A stretch of 64,000 bases of DNA from Limnanthes douglasii subsp. nivea (Eukaryota; Streptophyta; Magnoliopsida; Brassicales; Limnanthaceae): NCBI GenBank assembly GCA_036936605.1, contig JAUPFV010000004.1, forward strand, positions 68,658,352-68,722,351, read 5' to 3'. Below, in pieces: positions 21,966 to 34,163 of the stretch (position 1 is its first letter; each line of letters opens with the position of its first letter). The notes under the pieces are model-generated. The model saw nothing but the letters and a program-made list of their open reading frames with translations, had not been told where the DNA came from and did not search any database. The translations under genes were made by a program, and so were the position numbers.

Positions 21966-23395
21966 TTGACCCACACTCAGTCAAATATCAAAACACGTAT
22001 ACCCCAGTTCCTAGATAAAATAAATGTGTTGAATGAGAAGTACGAGCAAATAGAGCAAAAGATTCAACCGGTGAAGCTTAAATCCGAAGTGAGACAAGTA
22101 ATTCAGAAAACTAAAATTGGTAGCCAGTCTGATCGATCTTACACTGATCGACATATTAGGAATGAGCAGAAGAAGGCGCATATCGAAGGTCCAAAAGAGA
22201 GTTATTCTTCTCGAAAGGGAAAAAATAAAAATAGAAATGTGTTGGCTCTAGTGACGAAGAGGTTAAAAGTTTTTCCGCGGGCTTTAAGAGGTATAAGAGT
22301 TCTTCAAAAGAGGAAAAAGAAAGGGAACAACCAAGGAAGCATAAGAAGCAACACAAATCTAAGAGAGACAGCATTCCTCGTTGTTTGAGGGAATCTACTT
22401 GGTGTGAGGGGAACACATCGAATCAGTATGCTGAAACTGGTCAGAATTTGTATGCAGTCATGGGGACTGAGGGTCAATACGTGCAGATTTTCAATTAGAG
22501 GAACTCTCTGTTGACAAGTGAAATTCGATCTATTACGCTTCCGAAGAGTTTTGATATTGCTAAGGTTGAAAGTCCGATGGGATGCAGGATCCAGATGATC
22601 ATATCGAACAATTCAAAAATTACATGATGCATTTCAAAGATGACGACCGACTGGTGTCGTGCTTTATCACAAACTTTCAAAGGAACAGTGTTAAAGTGGT
22701 ACAACCGGATTCTGAGGGGATCCATTTTGAATTTTAGAGATTTTTATATTTCTTTTCGAAGGCAATTTGTTGGAAGCAAGAAGATGAGATCGAATAAAGA
22801 TACAATTATCCAGTGCAAACAAACAGTTGGAGAGAAATTAAAAAACTATAGAGAGAGAGGTTTGTTCGACTAAGGCAAGTTTGGATAATTGCGAAGAAGG
22901 TGTGGCGATGACAGCTTTTCGCCAAGGCTTACTGCTAGGGGATCTGGTTAATGAAACGAAAAAGAGGAGAGCTTTAACCTTTGGGGCACGAATAGCTCTG
23001 GTTGAAGACTAAATCAAAGTTATAGAGTCAACTAGGGTCGAGGAAGATTAGTTAATGTTTCAAAAAAATCGGATCAGGTGTCCAATAACTAAGGGTAACC
23101 CTCAAATGGTACTCGACAGTCGCGTTCGAGGAATAATAATTTTCCACCTCGCACTAGAGGATATCTGAATCGTGCCCCATCCTATAATTACAACAGACCG
23201 AGGCCAAACCAATGGATTAGGTCAGAATATTATGCAGATTTAACAGAAAGTGTAGCTGCAATCTTTGACAAAATAAGAGCTTCGTGAATTTCAAGAAGTC
23301 GAATAGTGTAGATATCACGAGGACATTGGTCATGATACCAATAATTATATTGCATTGAAAAAAATGTCAACATCTTTATTGTAAATAGAAAACTC
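21966..23395 (+). pseudogene. gypsy C gag remnant
   Basis: A charged N-terminal region (21966-22388, KYEQIEQKIQPVKLKSE) is followed by a retrotransposon gag domain at about 22640-22990: ALSQTFKGTVLKWYNRI and FRRQFVGSKKMRSNKDTI. These match gypsy A (AFSQTFKGVASKWYNRI, FRQHFVGSKKFRANGDTI). Multiple frameshifts and stops break it. The CCHC-like YHEDIGHD region is barely readable near 23310-23345. Confidence 0.8.
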
Positions 23396-24097
23396 TTGAC
23401 TTATGTGAAGTCACAAGGAGGCGCGTCGAAAACTCCAGCATCGAATTCACGACCTACTAACCCAAGTGCGCCAGCTGAGAATTTGATGATTCTCGATTCT
23501 AAGGCTATTCAATTTGATGTTGTTTCAGAATATTTGGACAAGGATCCAGACAGGTTAATTCTGATGGCTGTTGAGGAGCCGGTAAGGAAAGGACATGTGC
23601 AAAGCTTCTGTGAATTTTTTGAGTCGTTGGTTATTTTCATAGATGAGTCAATGGTTGGTACTACTGACAGTTTGATGAATATATATGTTGTCAATTTAAA
23701 AACTCAAACTGAAGGAAATATGTCTACTCATTTGTATGGAAAAAATGATATACCTTTTATCTTGTTCGATAAAGACGACCTGCGGGATACAGCGGGGCCG
23801 CATGAAGATGCGGTAGTTATTGGGGTAGAAGTGGCAGGTGCTGAAATTCGACGTGTTCTCATAGACACTGGTAGTTCTATGAACATCCTCTTCAAAATGA
23901 CTGATGACAAGATACGTAAACCTCATCGAATTTCTCAATCGGAGCGTACAAATAAAAGATTCACTGGTGTGATAACACAGGTGATTGGCAAATTTGAAAG
24001 AGAGGTGGTGGACTTTCCAACAAGTTACAACGCTATTTTTGGAAGGTCTTGGCTCTCTAGAATGTATGGGATTGTGTCAAGAGTACATATGTGGTAG
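23396..24097 (+). pseudogene. gypsy C aspartic protease region
   Basis: The open stretch contains EDAVVIGVEVAGAEIRRVLIDTGSSMNILF, in which DTG is the catalytic aspartate motif (about 23869-23877), and a later YNAIFGRSWLSRM block typical of the flap and C-terminal part of plant gypsy proteases. Relative to gypsy B, part of the segment between these blocks is missing. It would process the Gag-Pol polyprotein in an active element. Confidence 0.82.
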
Positions 24098-24387
24098 GGG
24101 ATCGTGTATGGATCGTTCAAAGCGACCATAAAGTTCTAAAAGAGTGTAATGCCACTGCACTTCGGATATGAGGATCCAACAGTGAAGATTTGATGAATGA
24201 ATAGCAATCAGAGGGGTTGACCTCTGATTTTGATGAAAGTGTTGACAATCTGAGGGAAACCCCAGAGTCTTTAATAGTAAGTGAAGAAATTGAAGAGTAT
24301 ATTTTTTCTGAAGGAAAAGTACTTCGAGTAGGAACCTTACTGACCCAAATTTGACGTCAACAACTGCTAGAATTTTTTTCTTTTAGC

Positions 24388-24768
24388 TTGGATGTTTTCG
24401 CTTGGAGAACGGAGGATGTGACGGGGGTGTCGATTGAAGTAATTTTACATAGTTTAGTTGTTGATCCAAATGTAAATCTAGTAATTCAGAAAAGAATAGC
24501 ATTTTCATCGGACAAAGCAGAAGCAATAGTTTCTGAAGTGGATCGTTTATCTAGGGTCATACATATAAGAGAATCACAGTATCCGGTATGGACGGTGAAT
24601 CCAGTGATGCTCAAGAAGAAGAATGGAAAATGGAGAATGTGTGTGGATTTTACAAACTTAAATCGGCCTTGTCCTAAAGATCCCTTTCATGTTCCTCAAA
24701 TATATCAACTGATTGATTCCACTTCGAGAAATAAAATATTAACTTGTGAAGAGCGTTTACAAGCATAG
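24388..24768 (+). pseudogene. gypsy C reverse transcriptase, N-terminal part only
   Basis: It reads DVFAWRTEDVTGV, HIRESQYPVWTVNPVMLKKK, WRMCVDFTNLNRPCPKDPF and IDSTSRNKIL, then jumps to RNase H-type sequence. The palm, including the YIDD motif present in gypsy B, is deleted. Confidence 0.85.
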
Positions 24769-26410
24769 AGAGCTTGTTATCATCACCAGAGATTTTGTCA
24801 AAACCTCAAAAGGGAGAAAAGATTTTTTAATACATTGCGATATCAGATTTTGTACTAAGTGAAGTATTGATAAGCGAAGATTCAGGAATTCTGAAGCTAG
24901 TGTATTATATCAACAAAATTTTAGTGGCAGCAGAAAAAAGGTATTTAAAGCTTGAAAATTAGCATTAGCATTGGTGATTGCTGCTAGGAAAATGCGCCCT
25001 TACTTCCAAGTTCATACTATCGAAGTCTAAACTTCATTCCCTCTAAAAAATGTTTTACAACGTCCTGAACCAAGTGGTTAGTAGAGTTATGATATTATGA
25101 TATCTTGTTCACGCCTCAAACAATGATTAAATCTCAAGCGTTGGCAGATTTGTTTTTTGATTTTCAATCAAGCAGATCGGATATTGAAGAAAGTCAGGAT
25201 CTTGTATTCGCAAGTTCAATGTGGTTTGTTCGAACAAATGAAGGGTCTAGCATTTCAGGATGTAGTGTTGGAGTTCAGTTAATTGCTCCATTTGGAGAAA
25301 CGATGCTTATGTCTATTAAATTTAGTTTTCGTGCTAAATTGAGGGTTAAAGTCTTTTGATGCATAGTTTTGGATGGAATCTTGTATAAGAAGGCATTAAG
25401 TATGCCATTATTACGGTGTTTGGACAGGAAAGAATCACATGAGGTATTATCAGAGTTGCGTGATGGAGAGGGGTCAGCTCACTATGGTTTTAAAGTGTTA
25501 TCTCATCGGGTGTTATTTGCAGGATTTTATTCGCCTTCAATCATGAATGATGCCAAAAATTTGGTTCGAAGCTATAACCGAGGCTATACAATTTGATAGA
25601 TGTGGAATTGATTTGGTGGGGCCTTTGCCGATGACATCTGGGGGACGACAAATGATAATTGTAGCAGTGAATTATTTTACAAAGTGGGCAGAAGCAGAAC
25701 CATTATCTGGGACGAAAGCAAAAGATGTAATCAAACTCATTGTAAATAGTATTTTTTGTCATTTCAGAATACCTCAGAGAATTACTACGGATAATAAATC
25801 TCAGTTTAATAATAAAAAATGAATTCATTATGCGCATTGAAGAGAATTCAACCATGTCTTTTACGCCTTTTTATCCTCAAAACAATGGACAAGTCGAGGT
25901 GACAAACATAACTATTTTAGATGGTTTGAAGAAAAATTGGACAGGGGCAGCAGGGAAATGATCGAATTATTTGCAAGAAGTACTTTGGGCTTATCAGACA
26001 ACTCCGAGGGAAGCTACTAAATAAACTCCTTTTGACTTAGTATATGGAATGGATGTTGTTAGCCCTGTGGAATCTATGATGTCATCTTTCCGAATAGCTC
26101 AATATTCTGAAACATTTAATGACGAAGCTAAAAGGGAAAATTTAGATTTGATTGATGAAAAAAGAGTTCGAGCACATTTGAGCGTAATCCATTACTAGAC
26201 TCTTATGAGGAACATATGCAATTTAAGGGTAAAAAGGCGAGAGTATAAAGCAGGTGATATAGTATTGAGGAAAGTATTCTTGCGTACTATGGAAAAATGT
26301 CTAGTAAAAATGGTCTTGAATTGAGAAGGACCTTATATGGTTGTTGAAATGATAAAGCTAGGGTCTTACCGCCTCTGTCATATTCAGGAGAGGATGCTTC
26401 AACACCAATG
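24769..26410 (+). pseudogene. gypsy C RNase H and integrase remnants
   Basis: The RNase H region is broken: VYYINKILVAAEKRYLKLE near 24900-24960, then FRTNEGSSISGCSVGVQLI near 25220-25290. The integrase catalytic core is at about 25590-25920: CGIDLVGPLPMTSGGRQMIIV, ITTDNKSQFNN with N-K replacing the usual N-G, and PFYPQNNGQVEVTN. The HHCC zinc-finger segment seen in gypsy B is missing between about 25556 and 25590. A C-terminal GDIVLRKVFLRT-type stretch is readable near 26250-26290. Many stops are present. Confidence 0.82.
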
Positions 26411-26694
26411 AAATATACAACATCTCAAAATTATATTGGGAATAGTTTTATTGTATTTTGAATTTGTTTCTTTGGGTTAAATAACGCACTCTTTCGTAAC
26501 CTGTTGGCCTATGAAGTTTTTAATGAGATGCTATGTACAAATTAAAAATTATCAATAAAATGATTTTTTGCCCAATGGTTGTTTACAAGTATTTATTTAA
26601 ACTATCTTGATAACTGATCAAAGACTGGTCATCTTTCAGGTTGATCAAGAGTAGAATGTTCCGAAGTGTTTATTATATGTTTCAAAGAAACAAC

Positions 26695-26890
26695 CATATT
26701 CGAAGTGCTACGTTCATTAAATGCATTGTGTTATTTGAAGTGCTACGTTCATTAAATTCACTATGATATTCAAAGTGTTATATCCATTAAATGCACTGTG
26801 ATATTCAAAGTGCTATGTCCATTAAAGGCACTATAATATTTGAATTTTTACGTTCAATACATGCATTGGGAATTTCGAAGTGCTATGTGT
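26695..26890 (+). repeat. 35-bp tandem array in gypsy C
   Basis: About five diverged units of ATTCAAAGTGCTATGTCCAT with TAAATGCACTGTGAT. It occupies the same position, between integrase and the antisense ORF, as the 110-bp array of gypsy B. Confidence 0.8.
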
Positions 26891-27085
26891 TGTGATTTTT
26901 GATGCGCTATAATCATCTAGTGCACAATAAAATTCGATGATTTATATTATAATCATCAAGAGGCAATATTCGATGTGTTGGCATCAGATACCTCTTTACC
27001 ATTTTACCACGCTCATGACATGAAGACAAATTTTTGCTTCCAAATTTTTTCCCCTTCTAGAAAATCTTCGATGATTTTTAGATCA

Positions 27086-27277
27086 TCATCTAAGGTAAGG
27101 TAGTAAAATGGAAGCTCTGGTCCCTTGGGATAATTTTGTCAAAGATATGAAATCCTTGATGCTGATCGGAATCTTAGACAAGCGAAAGGCTATGATCACA
27201 TACATAAGAGCAAACCATTGATTCGGTGTCACTTGAGTTGGGCACAGATTTAGAAGTTCAAAGTACTCAACGATCAT
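27086..27277 (-). pseudogene. gypsy C antisense ORF remnant
   Basis: The 63-residue antisense reading LLNLCPTQVTPNQWFALM matches KIDLCPSQVGPNMWFTLM in the antisense ORF of gypsy B (about 55140-55190). This is the best evidence that both elements descend from an ancestor with an extra antisense gene after pol. Only this block is readable. Confidence 0.7.
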
Positions 27278-27460
27278 GGGGTCTAGTGGGAACCAAAGAC
27301 CCCAATTGATGATTTAGGGGTAGACCACCAGCTCATTTTCCTTGCAATCTAAGGGATTATCTCCGTTTTTGGGTAATCGAAGAGTAATGTTGTCTCTCAT
27401 TCCCCATTGTTTGTTTAGATCTGATGCTTGACTTTCTTGATAATATATGTACAGGGCTAC

Positions 27461-27754
27461 TGATATGTAAATATAAGTTCAGGGACTTAAATGTAAATAA
27501 TAGAAGGTTAAATGAACGATTTTAAGTTCATATCTTTATTAGAGACTAACGTGTAATAAGTCCATTTGTGTAACCGTTTTTCAGTTATACACTAAGTCCA
27601 TGCGCTTCTATACAAATGTCATAGTTGAACTAATAAAGTGGTTGAAACTTATTTCTGACTCACTTGTATTCTCACTTTCTCTTTCTAAAATCTTTCTCAC
27701 TAAAACACTCATATTATCATTTACTAAAGCAACTTGTAATAATTGAACTCACCA
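27461..27754 (+). repeat. 3' LTR of gypsy C
   Basis: It starts TGATATGTAAATATAAG after a purine-rich ACAGGG and ends ACTCACCA before the duplication CCTTC. Its partner is 21487-21781. Confidence 0.9.
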
Positions 27755-27759
27755 CCTTC

Positions 27760-28209
27760 GAGCTCGATGAATTGAAAGTGCATTGGTTTATGTACTCTTC
27801 CTCAACCACATGAACAATATTTGTTGTATGCGTGATCCGTCGGTGTTAGTAGCACTGTCTATGGTTGACCTCTGCGAGTTGGGGTTATAAAGGTGTAGCT
27901 TTTTAAGTTAGTTTTTTACTTATTCCCTTGGCCTTTCACACAGTTCCATACTTTCTCTTCGTTTGATCCATTACAGTCGAACCAGTATTTCTTGTTTCAT
28001 TTCATGTCACCACATATGTATAGATTCGCTTTTATTGCAACTGCAGATCGATAAAAGAGATTGTATTGCATAGGAGATAATGTAGGAGAAGAGGCAGTGA
28101 TCATTGGAGATGGTGTAGGTTGTGGAGCTGGACCAGCAGATGCGGTTTGTTGCGTAGCTACAGGTTCAGGAAGGGGTCTCGCTAAAATGTGATCCACTAT
28201 TCAATTTAT
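27760..28209. other. spacer with a weak proline-rich antisense ORF
   Basis: An antisense frame at 27997-28197 encodes a proline- and serine-rich peptide (PAPQPTPSPMITASSP) without a recognisable domain. Nothing else is identifiable. Confidence 0.3.
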
Positions 28210-28950
28210 CACAAATGGTTTAAGCCTATAACACAAATAAAAAATAGAATACAATTAAGGACATAAAAGAAAAAGACACCGGATTTAACATGGTTAGACA
28301 ATTGTATACGACCACGGGTGCCTTGAGAGAAAAAATGTTACAGATTTTAGATTTAGATTGTATTTTATGTAGTCCTCGTAGTCTATTCATAGGCAATCCA
28401 TAGAATTTACTAGATAATAAGCATAATGGGTTAATACACACAAGACTAAAGATGACAATACCAATGACACAAAAGTGTACCGCTAAACACAGTATAATGT
28501 CAAGGCATTATTCGACTCACTCTCAACAAATATTCCCTTTGAGGCGAATATCTTTTGTTTCACTGTCAACAAATAAATTTCTCTTCTCCTCACTAAATGC
28601 CCCTAAGGCAGTCACTCTATACTGCGAACATCAATTCAGTTTAGGCACTCCCTAAACTTTCAAACTCATATTGCTTTGGTAATTATAACTGCTGGCTTAT
28701 CGTGTGTAGATACTTTCTTCACGTCAACAATTCCCTTTGATATTATATCACGAATAAAACGATACCTAACATCTACGTACTTTGTACGCTTGTGGTACAT
28801 CTGGTTTCATGTAAAGTGTATGGTGCTTTGGCTGTCACATTTTTATAGTAGTCTTATCCAAGCTCAAATCTGCAACCAAACCTCGCAACCATATTGTCTC
28901 TTGTTTTTTCTTTTAAACTTTGGCCTTTTATTAATACTTTAAAACAATAT
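28210..28950 (-). mobile_element. copia remnant 2: RNase H end and partial LTR
   Basis: On the minus strand, 28900-28640 reads WLRGLVADLSL, CDSQSTIHFT, KRTKYVDVRYRFIRDIIS and KGIVDVKKVSTHDKPA, the C-terminal RNase H of copia. One frameshift and several stops (H-to-stop style substitutions) interrupt it. Downstream (28450-28210) is LTR-like sequence rich in T. Upstream pol is absent. Confidence 0.72.
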
Positions 28951-29226
28951 ACACTGCTCTAGCATCTTTAGCCTACCAGAGATCAAAATCCCAAATAAAA
29001 AACCTTAATCTACGTCTCATTTTCTCCCTCAACTTACAACTTCGACCAAACCTTTCCTTTTCTACCGATCTTTGCTTCTGATTAACCCTTAATCTGAATC
29101 ATGAGTAAGATTTGTCTAATAAAGAACTGAGAAGAGAGTTTACCAACTAGAAATTTAGGATTCCAAAGCATTGCATGCGATTCAGCGAACGATTCTGGAG
29201 GATTAAAGTACTTTACAACCGGTGCC
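28951..29226. other. short spacer, no features seen
   Basis: No gene or repeat recognised between the copia remnant and the 3' end of LINE 2. Confidence 0.4.
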
Positions 29227-29250
29227 TTTTTTTGTATAATTTCAACTTTA

Positions 29251-32200
29251 CTAAATAGTTCTAAGGTAACTCACCCCGAGACCTTCTAAAAAAGTGATGG
29301 CTCGCGGTCTATTACGGATTTCAATTTCTTCCAAGAATAGATTCATATTAGACTCGTGAGTATGCTTCACCATCCAATCCACTGCTGTATTTTGTTCTAT
29401 GAAAATTTGGATTACCTTCATGTTTGAGGAGATTAGTTTGTAGCAGCAACATATCAAGGCCTTAAGATACCAAGGGGCTCTTATTGTGAGCAACATCTGA
29501 GTCAGAATACGTGAGTTTGTCTCAATATCCAATAGGTTGATCTCCTCTTCAAAGCACAGTTGAAGGCCATCAAGCATTGCTCTGGTCTCCGCAATAATAG
29601 GGCTACCATTACCATAGACCTTACCATACCCAAATAGAACGTTACCAGAATTATCTCTGACCAGACCTTCACCATAGCACTCTCTAGACTCAGCACATGC
29701 ATCATTCGAATTCAACTTGTAGCGGCCTAATTTAGGACACACCCAGCTAGGAGAAACTGGTATGTTAGGCCTCACCAAGTGATTAACACATCCAATAGAG
29801 AGACCAACCTCTTTGTCCTTGTCCCAGTACTTCATTTTAATAAGATGAACTCTGTCTAATCTCGAGAGAATATAAATGATGTGATCTATCATATTCTCAT
29901 ACCTAATGACCAACCTCTATTTTCCTCTTATTCATTGCATTCCAGATTACCCAAACTATTATTGTGGGTATGATGGTACGCAAATGAACCACTTTTCCAG
30001 TAGACTGGAACTAAGATCTCACCATAACTATAGGATAAGGAGCCAGAACAGACTGAATAAGTATCAGTCTTCCCCCAAAAGACAATGTTTAGTGACCCCA
30101 TTCATTGATCTTACTTACAGTTTTTGTTATCAAATCATCAAAGTTTCTCACACTTTTTTTGTTGCTGATGACGAAACCGAGATACTTAATATGCAAATTA
30201 CATTTCTTGAATCCCATCAAAGTTTCCAGGTTTCTAGCATGGCTGGTGGAGCATCTACCAGAGGTAATAACTCTAGACTTATCATTGTTCACAAGCTGTC
30301 TAGAGACCTCTTCATAGTGACTGACTAACTCTATTATCATTTTTACAGAAATTGAAGCCCCATTACAAAAGATCAATATATCATCAGCAAACACACATAC
30401 TAGATAAGTTTAAATTCCCTTTATTCTTAGCCCTCTGAGTAGGTATTCTTGGCCTGATATACAAAGACTGGGTGATAGTGGATCACCCTGTCTAAGTCCC
30501 TTATTGGACTTGAAAAGCCCTTAGAGACTCCATTGACCACAACAGAAAACTGACAATTCACCAAATTTATTTCAATTAATCTTAGGAAATCATCCCTGAA
30601 TCGAAAGCCATCTGGAACACTTAGTATAAATTTGTGGTCCATCCAATCAAAAGCCTTATCCATGTCCACTTTCATCAAGATATTCCCACCTCTGACCTTG
30701 CTAGCCAAATCAATCACCAACTCCTGAGCAATTATTATATTATCATAAAGGCTCCTACCCTTGACAAATGCCCCTTGCTCAATTGATCTAAGCTTAAGGA
30801 GGATATAAGAAAGCCTGTTGTTGATAGTTTTAGAGATAATTCTACTTAGAAGAGTAATAAAACTAATAGGCGTGAAATCATTCCATCTTTTAGGAACCTC
30901 CTTCTTAGAAATCAAACAGAGGACATTAGCATAGATACCCATAGGATAGTCACCCTCAATATAGATTACCCATTTTACATCACAAAGATCCTCTTTTATA
31001 ATAGGCCAACAGTGCTTAAAAAACTTGCCATTATACCCATTTGGGCCTACTGCAACGTTAGAACTCAGTCATTTAACAACCTCATAAATTTCATTATCTA
31101 TAGGAAGGCTCATAAGCATATTATTCTCTTCACTAGTTACAAGATAATGAATATAATCATTGAGGATTTTAGGGTACCATGGATTAGGAAGATCAGAAAT
31201 GAGACCTTTAAAATGAGCCATAACAGACTTTTCTATAGCTTCCTCATCCTCCTCCCACTTATCATTAACCTAAATACGAGATATTTTAGATCTCTTGTGC
31301 TTCATTTTAACATAATTGTGAAACAATGTCGTATTTCTTTCCCCATCTCTAGTCCAGTTAGTATGAGACTTTTGAATCCAATAGCCTTTTTTCCGTTTCA
31401 AGCAACAATAAGTGATTTTCTTTAGTTTTTTTAAGAGTCTCCTTGTCCTCCACTGAATTAGTACTTAAGACTTTACCTTCAAGAGAACTAATCTCCTCTT
31501 CTTGACTTCTTATGGAGTCAAACACATTACCAAAGATAGACTTGTTCCACACCCTTAGATTGGCCTTTAGGTGCTTAAGTTTGAACCAGAATTTGATAAT
31601 TGGAGGTCCAGAGTAGTCCACAGCCCAACATTTCTCCACAAAACTATAGAAATCTTCATGAAGACACCACATGTTTAAAAATTTAAACGTTGATTTCCTT
31701 TTATTAATAGTTGTAGCAATATTAATAAGCAAAAGGGAATAGTCTGAACATGTCTTAAGGAGATGGTAACTGAAGTTTCAGCCACATTACTAATCCAGTT
31801 ACAATTAACCAATACCATATCAAGCCTTCCTAACCTGCCTCCCATTAAACCAAGTATACTTATTTCCAGGTTACCCTACATCCATCAGGTTACAGTCCAT
31901 AATGAAACTGTTGAAGTCCTCCATACTAGCAGTAACATTTTTAATACAGTGTATTTGTTCATCGGGATAAGCAATGGTGTTAAAGTCCCCAAATAGAATC
32001 CAATATTTTCCTTCCTCATCAACATTCCTTAGCCCTTCCTAAAGAAGACTCCTTAGACTTCTAGTGCACTTTGCATAGATAACAGTCACCATAAACTCCT
32101 TGGCATCAAGACAATGCCTAACATTTAGGTGGATAAACTAGTTAGCATTGATCATAACCTCCACAACAAAGTCTCCACTCCACATAACCCATACTTTATT

Positions 32201-32382
32201 GCTGATATTACCTATAAAACCATGAAACCCAAGCTTGACAGAAATAATTGAAATCTTTGAAGCACATACCATAGGTTCTTTAATAGCAAGAAAATATAGT
32301 CTCCTAGCTGAGATATTATTCTAGCTTGAGTTTCCTTGTTTCCAATACCTCGAACATTGCAGCTTAGGATTGCAATAGTCAT
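29251..32382 (-). pseudogene. LINE 2 ORF2 (endonuclease, RT, RNase H)
   Basis: It starts at ATG 32382 with MTIAILSCNVRGIGNKE. The endonuclease shows YWILFGDFNTIAYPDEQ near 32000-31950. RT blocks are PKRWNDFTPISFITLLSRII, QGAFVKGRSLYDNI and MKVDMDKAFDWMDHKF (30942-30640) and FADDILIF (about 30390). RNase H reads YKLNSNDACAESRECYGEGL (usually TDGA, here SNDA) to AITFLEGLGVSYLRTI. Several stops and frameshifts occur. About 450 residues between RT and RNase H are missing compared with LINE 1, with the junction near 29960-30060. Confidence 0.85.
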
Positions 32383-33340
32383 TTAGAAAGTTTAGAGTTT
32401 TTTGCAACATTTTTATGTTGCAAACATTTGGAGGAGATGATCCTCTTTGAGTTTAACGTTCTAACCTTCTTGATTTTCTTCATTTCTGTTTTCTTATCAG
32501 TAATACTTTTATTTACAGGAGAATGTGGTAAGCTACCAGTAGTTTCCTTTGTTGGAGACAAACTTTCAAATAAGTTATTTAAGGCCAAACTACCAGAACA
32601 ATCTCCCTGATTGTTTTTTTCCAATTCAAGTATGTGGAGAGCCCCAATCATCTCATTGCTCTCCGCCTCAATTGGAGGTAACTAGTTCTCAAATAATTCC
32701 TTGCTCAGACTTGTTTCTCCCTGAACATCTTTTTTTCAATCACTGAATTTATTTTATGCTCTTTTATCTCAAGCTGAAATGTAGGTAGTCGGTCATCCAA
32801 CAACCTTGGACTATAGAGTTTTGCCTGAGCAGCAAACTTCCTTTGAGCTGTCTTTTTGCATTCTTTTTCCAAGTGTCCCAAATGAGCACAAACTTTACAG
32901 TATTTAGATAACTTTTCATACACCAACTCTTACAAAAAATTATGAGTCTCAAATGCAATCTTGATCTTCTTAGGAAGAATTTTAGACACATCCAAGATAG
33001 CCCACACTCTACAGAAGTTGTGTCTAGCCCTGTTAGATGTAGGAATCCATACGTTAAGAGGAGTTCCAATACATTTAGCCACCTCACGAATTGTATCTTC
33101 GCAATACATATAATCAGGAAGGTTTGGTAAATCTATGAAAACATAGGTTTCGGGGTTTTCTTTATTAGGGTTAAAATTAGGAGACCATTTTAAAAGTCTC
33201 ATTATTTTGTCCCATAGCTACCACACATTTGTACACTATAATCTCTTTATGTCTTAAGATAGGAGAATCTATGAAGATGTGCCTATGATTCCAACTGGAT
33301 ACCCTTAAAATTGAATTTATTAAGAAAACCCTCAACCTTT
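32379..33340 (-). pseudogene. LINE 2 ORF1 (DUF4283-like, zinc knuckle)
   Basis: It reads MRLLKWSPNFNP, VFIDLPNLPDYMYCEDTIREV and VWIPTSNRARHNFCRVWAILD, aligning with ORF1 of LINE 1. A zinc knuckle CKVCAHLGHLEKEC is near 32900-32855. Frame breaks lie near 32930 and 32700, and a stop near 33220. The last frame ends with a TGA that overlaps the ORF2 ATG as ATGA at 32382-32379. Confidence 0.82.
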
Positions 33341-33344
33341 TACG

Positions 33345-33411
33345 TAACTTTTTTATATTTATGCTATTATATATGGCATAACCCGCAGCAACACGCGGGC
33401 CTTTTTACTAG
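33345..33411 (+). mobile_element. Helitron 3' end
   Basis: A hairpin CCCGC (33382-33386) and GCGGG (33395-33399) with loop AGCAACAC lies 8 nt before a terminal CTAG (33408-33411), followed by host T. This is the classic Helitron 3' structure. The 5' TC end is not identified, so the left coordinate only marks the AT-rich tail before the hairpin. Confidence 0.62.
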
Positions 33412-33983
33412 TAATATCTAAGTAGGAATATAAAACGGATATGTAACAGAAGAGTATAGAAAGAGATGCTTACACATACAAGTTGCTTATAAGCTCCCTA
33501 GGGGAATCTCTTCATGCGGTAGAAGTTAATGATGAAAAAACGCGAACTATCTATCTGAAAGGTCCACCGTACCTGTAAACCAACAATGAATTATACATAA
33601 TAAAGAATTTCGCTTACACAACAATTTGAAGTATAAATTATGGAGGCTGCCACGGCCACTTCTAACCAGCAGAGTAAGGATGGAGGTCCAGGCTGAGGGT
33701 GAAAAGTTGAGTATGATTACGTCCCAGCGAGAGCATGGCAAATAATATACCGAGTTTCGTCCGTGAATGGGTACAAGAGTTTACCTTAGTCACTGCGAGG
33801 GGTGAAGTCCACATTGTCGGATTCTATCTCCGTTAGTTTCTTAGTTCCAGGCATTCTTCTCTTCTCGAGCATATTTATGCTTGAGTTTACCTCTTTGCCG
33901 AATGTTTTTTTCAACCTCACTCAGCCTATGAGAGGCACCTTTGGCTTGTCCATTATCGTGAGTGTCGTGGCTGCACCTTCATT
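33412..33983. other. unidentified spacer
   Basis: No convincing ORF. Moderate GC around 33640-33800 without a readable domain. Confidence 0.35.
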
Positions 33984-34163
33984 TTGGCTTTTTTAAGGGA
34001 GTTACCTGTTCTTGCTGATAAGCCATGGCGATTGGTCTCATATGGTGCCTTTTTGGAGACTAGGAAGCAAGTTTTGAGACTATACCGTTCAACAATACTC
34101 AATGGAAGCTCCTTTGAAGATACGCGACCGGTAACACCAATCATAGACCTGGGCAAGAGAAGT
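33984..34163 (-). repeat. SINE-like repeat, copy 1
   Basis: About 180 bp, highly similar to 36816-36983, from TTGGCTTTTTTAAGGGAG to GACCTGGGCAAGAGAAGT. It has an extra block (about 34104-34122) that copy 2 lacks. I could not find a duplication flanking this copy. Confidence 0.6.

Larger units (their letters stand above)
21487..27754 (+). mobile_element. Ty3/gypsy element C, complete ends, decayed interior
   Basis: A 6.27-kb element with LTRs of 295 and 294 bp and a perfect 5-bp duplication CCTTC at 21482-21486 and 27755-27759. Order is gag, protease, RT, RNase H, integrase, so it is gypsy type. A tandem array and an antisense ORF remnant follow integrase, the same layout as gypsy B, to which it is a distant relative. 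RT lacks its catalytic half and integrase lacks its zinc finger, so it is dead. Confidence 0.93.
29227..33340 (-). mobile_element. L1-type LINE 2, antisense, internally deleted
   Basis: Minus-strand order is ORF1 (33340-32379), endonuclease, RT and RNase H, ending in a short A run at 29233-29227. It belongs to the same plant L1 group as LINE 1. RT joins directly to the region just before RNase H near 30000, losing most of the thumb and the zinc-binding domain. The 5' limit is uncertain, and a Helitron end abuts it. Confidence 0.88.
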
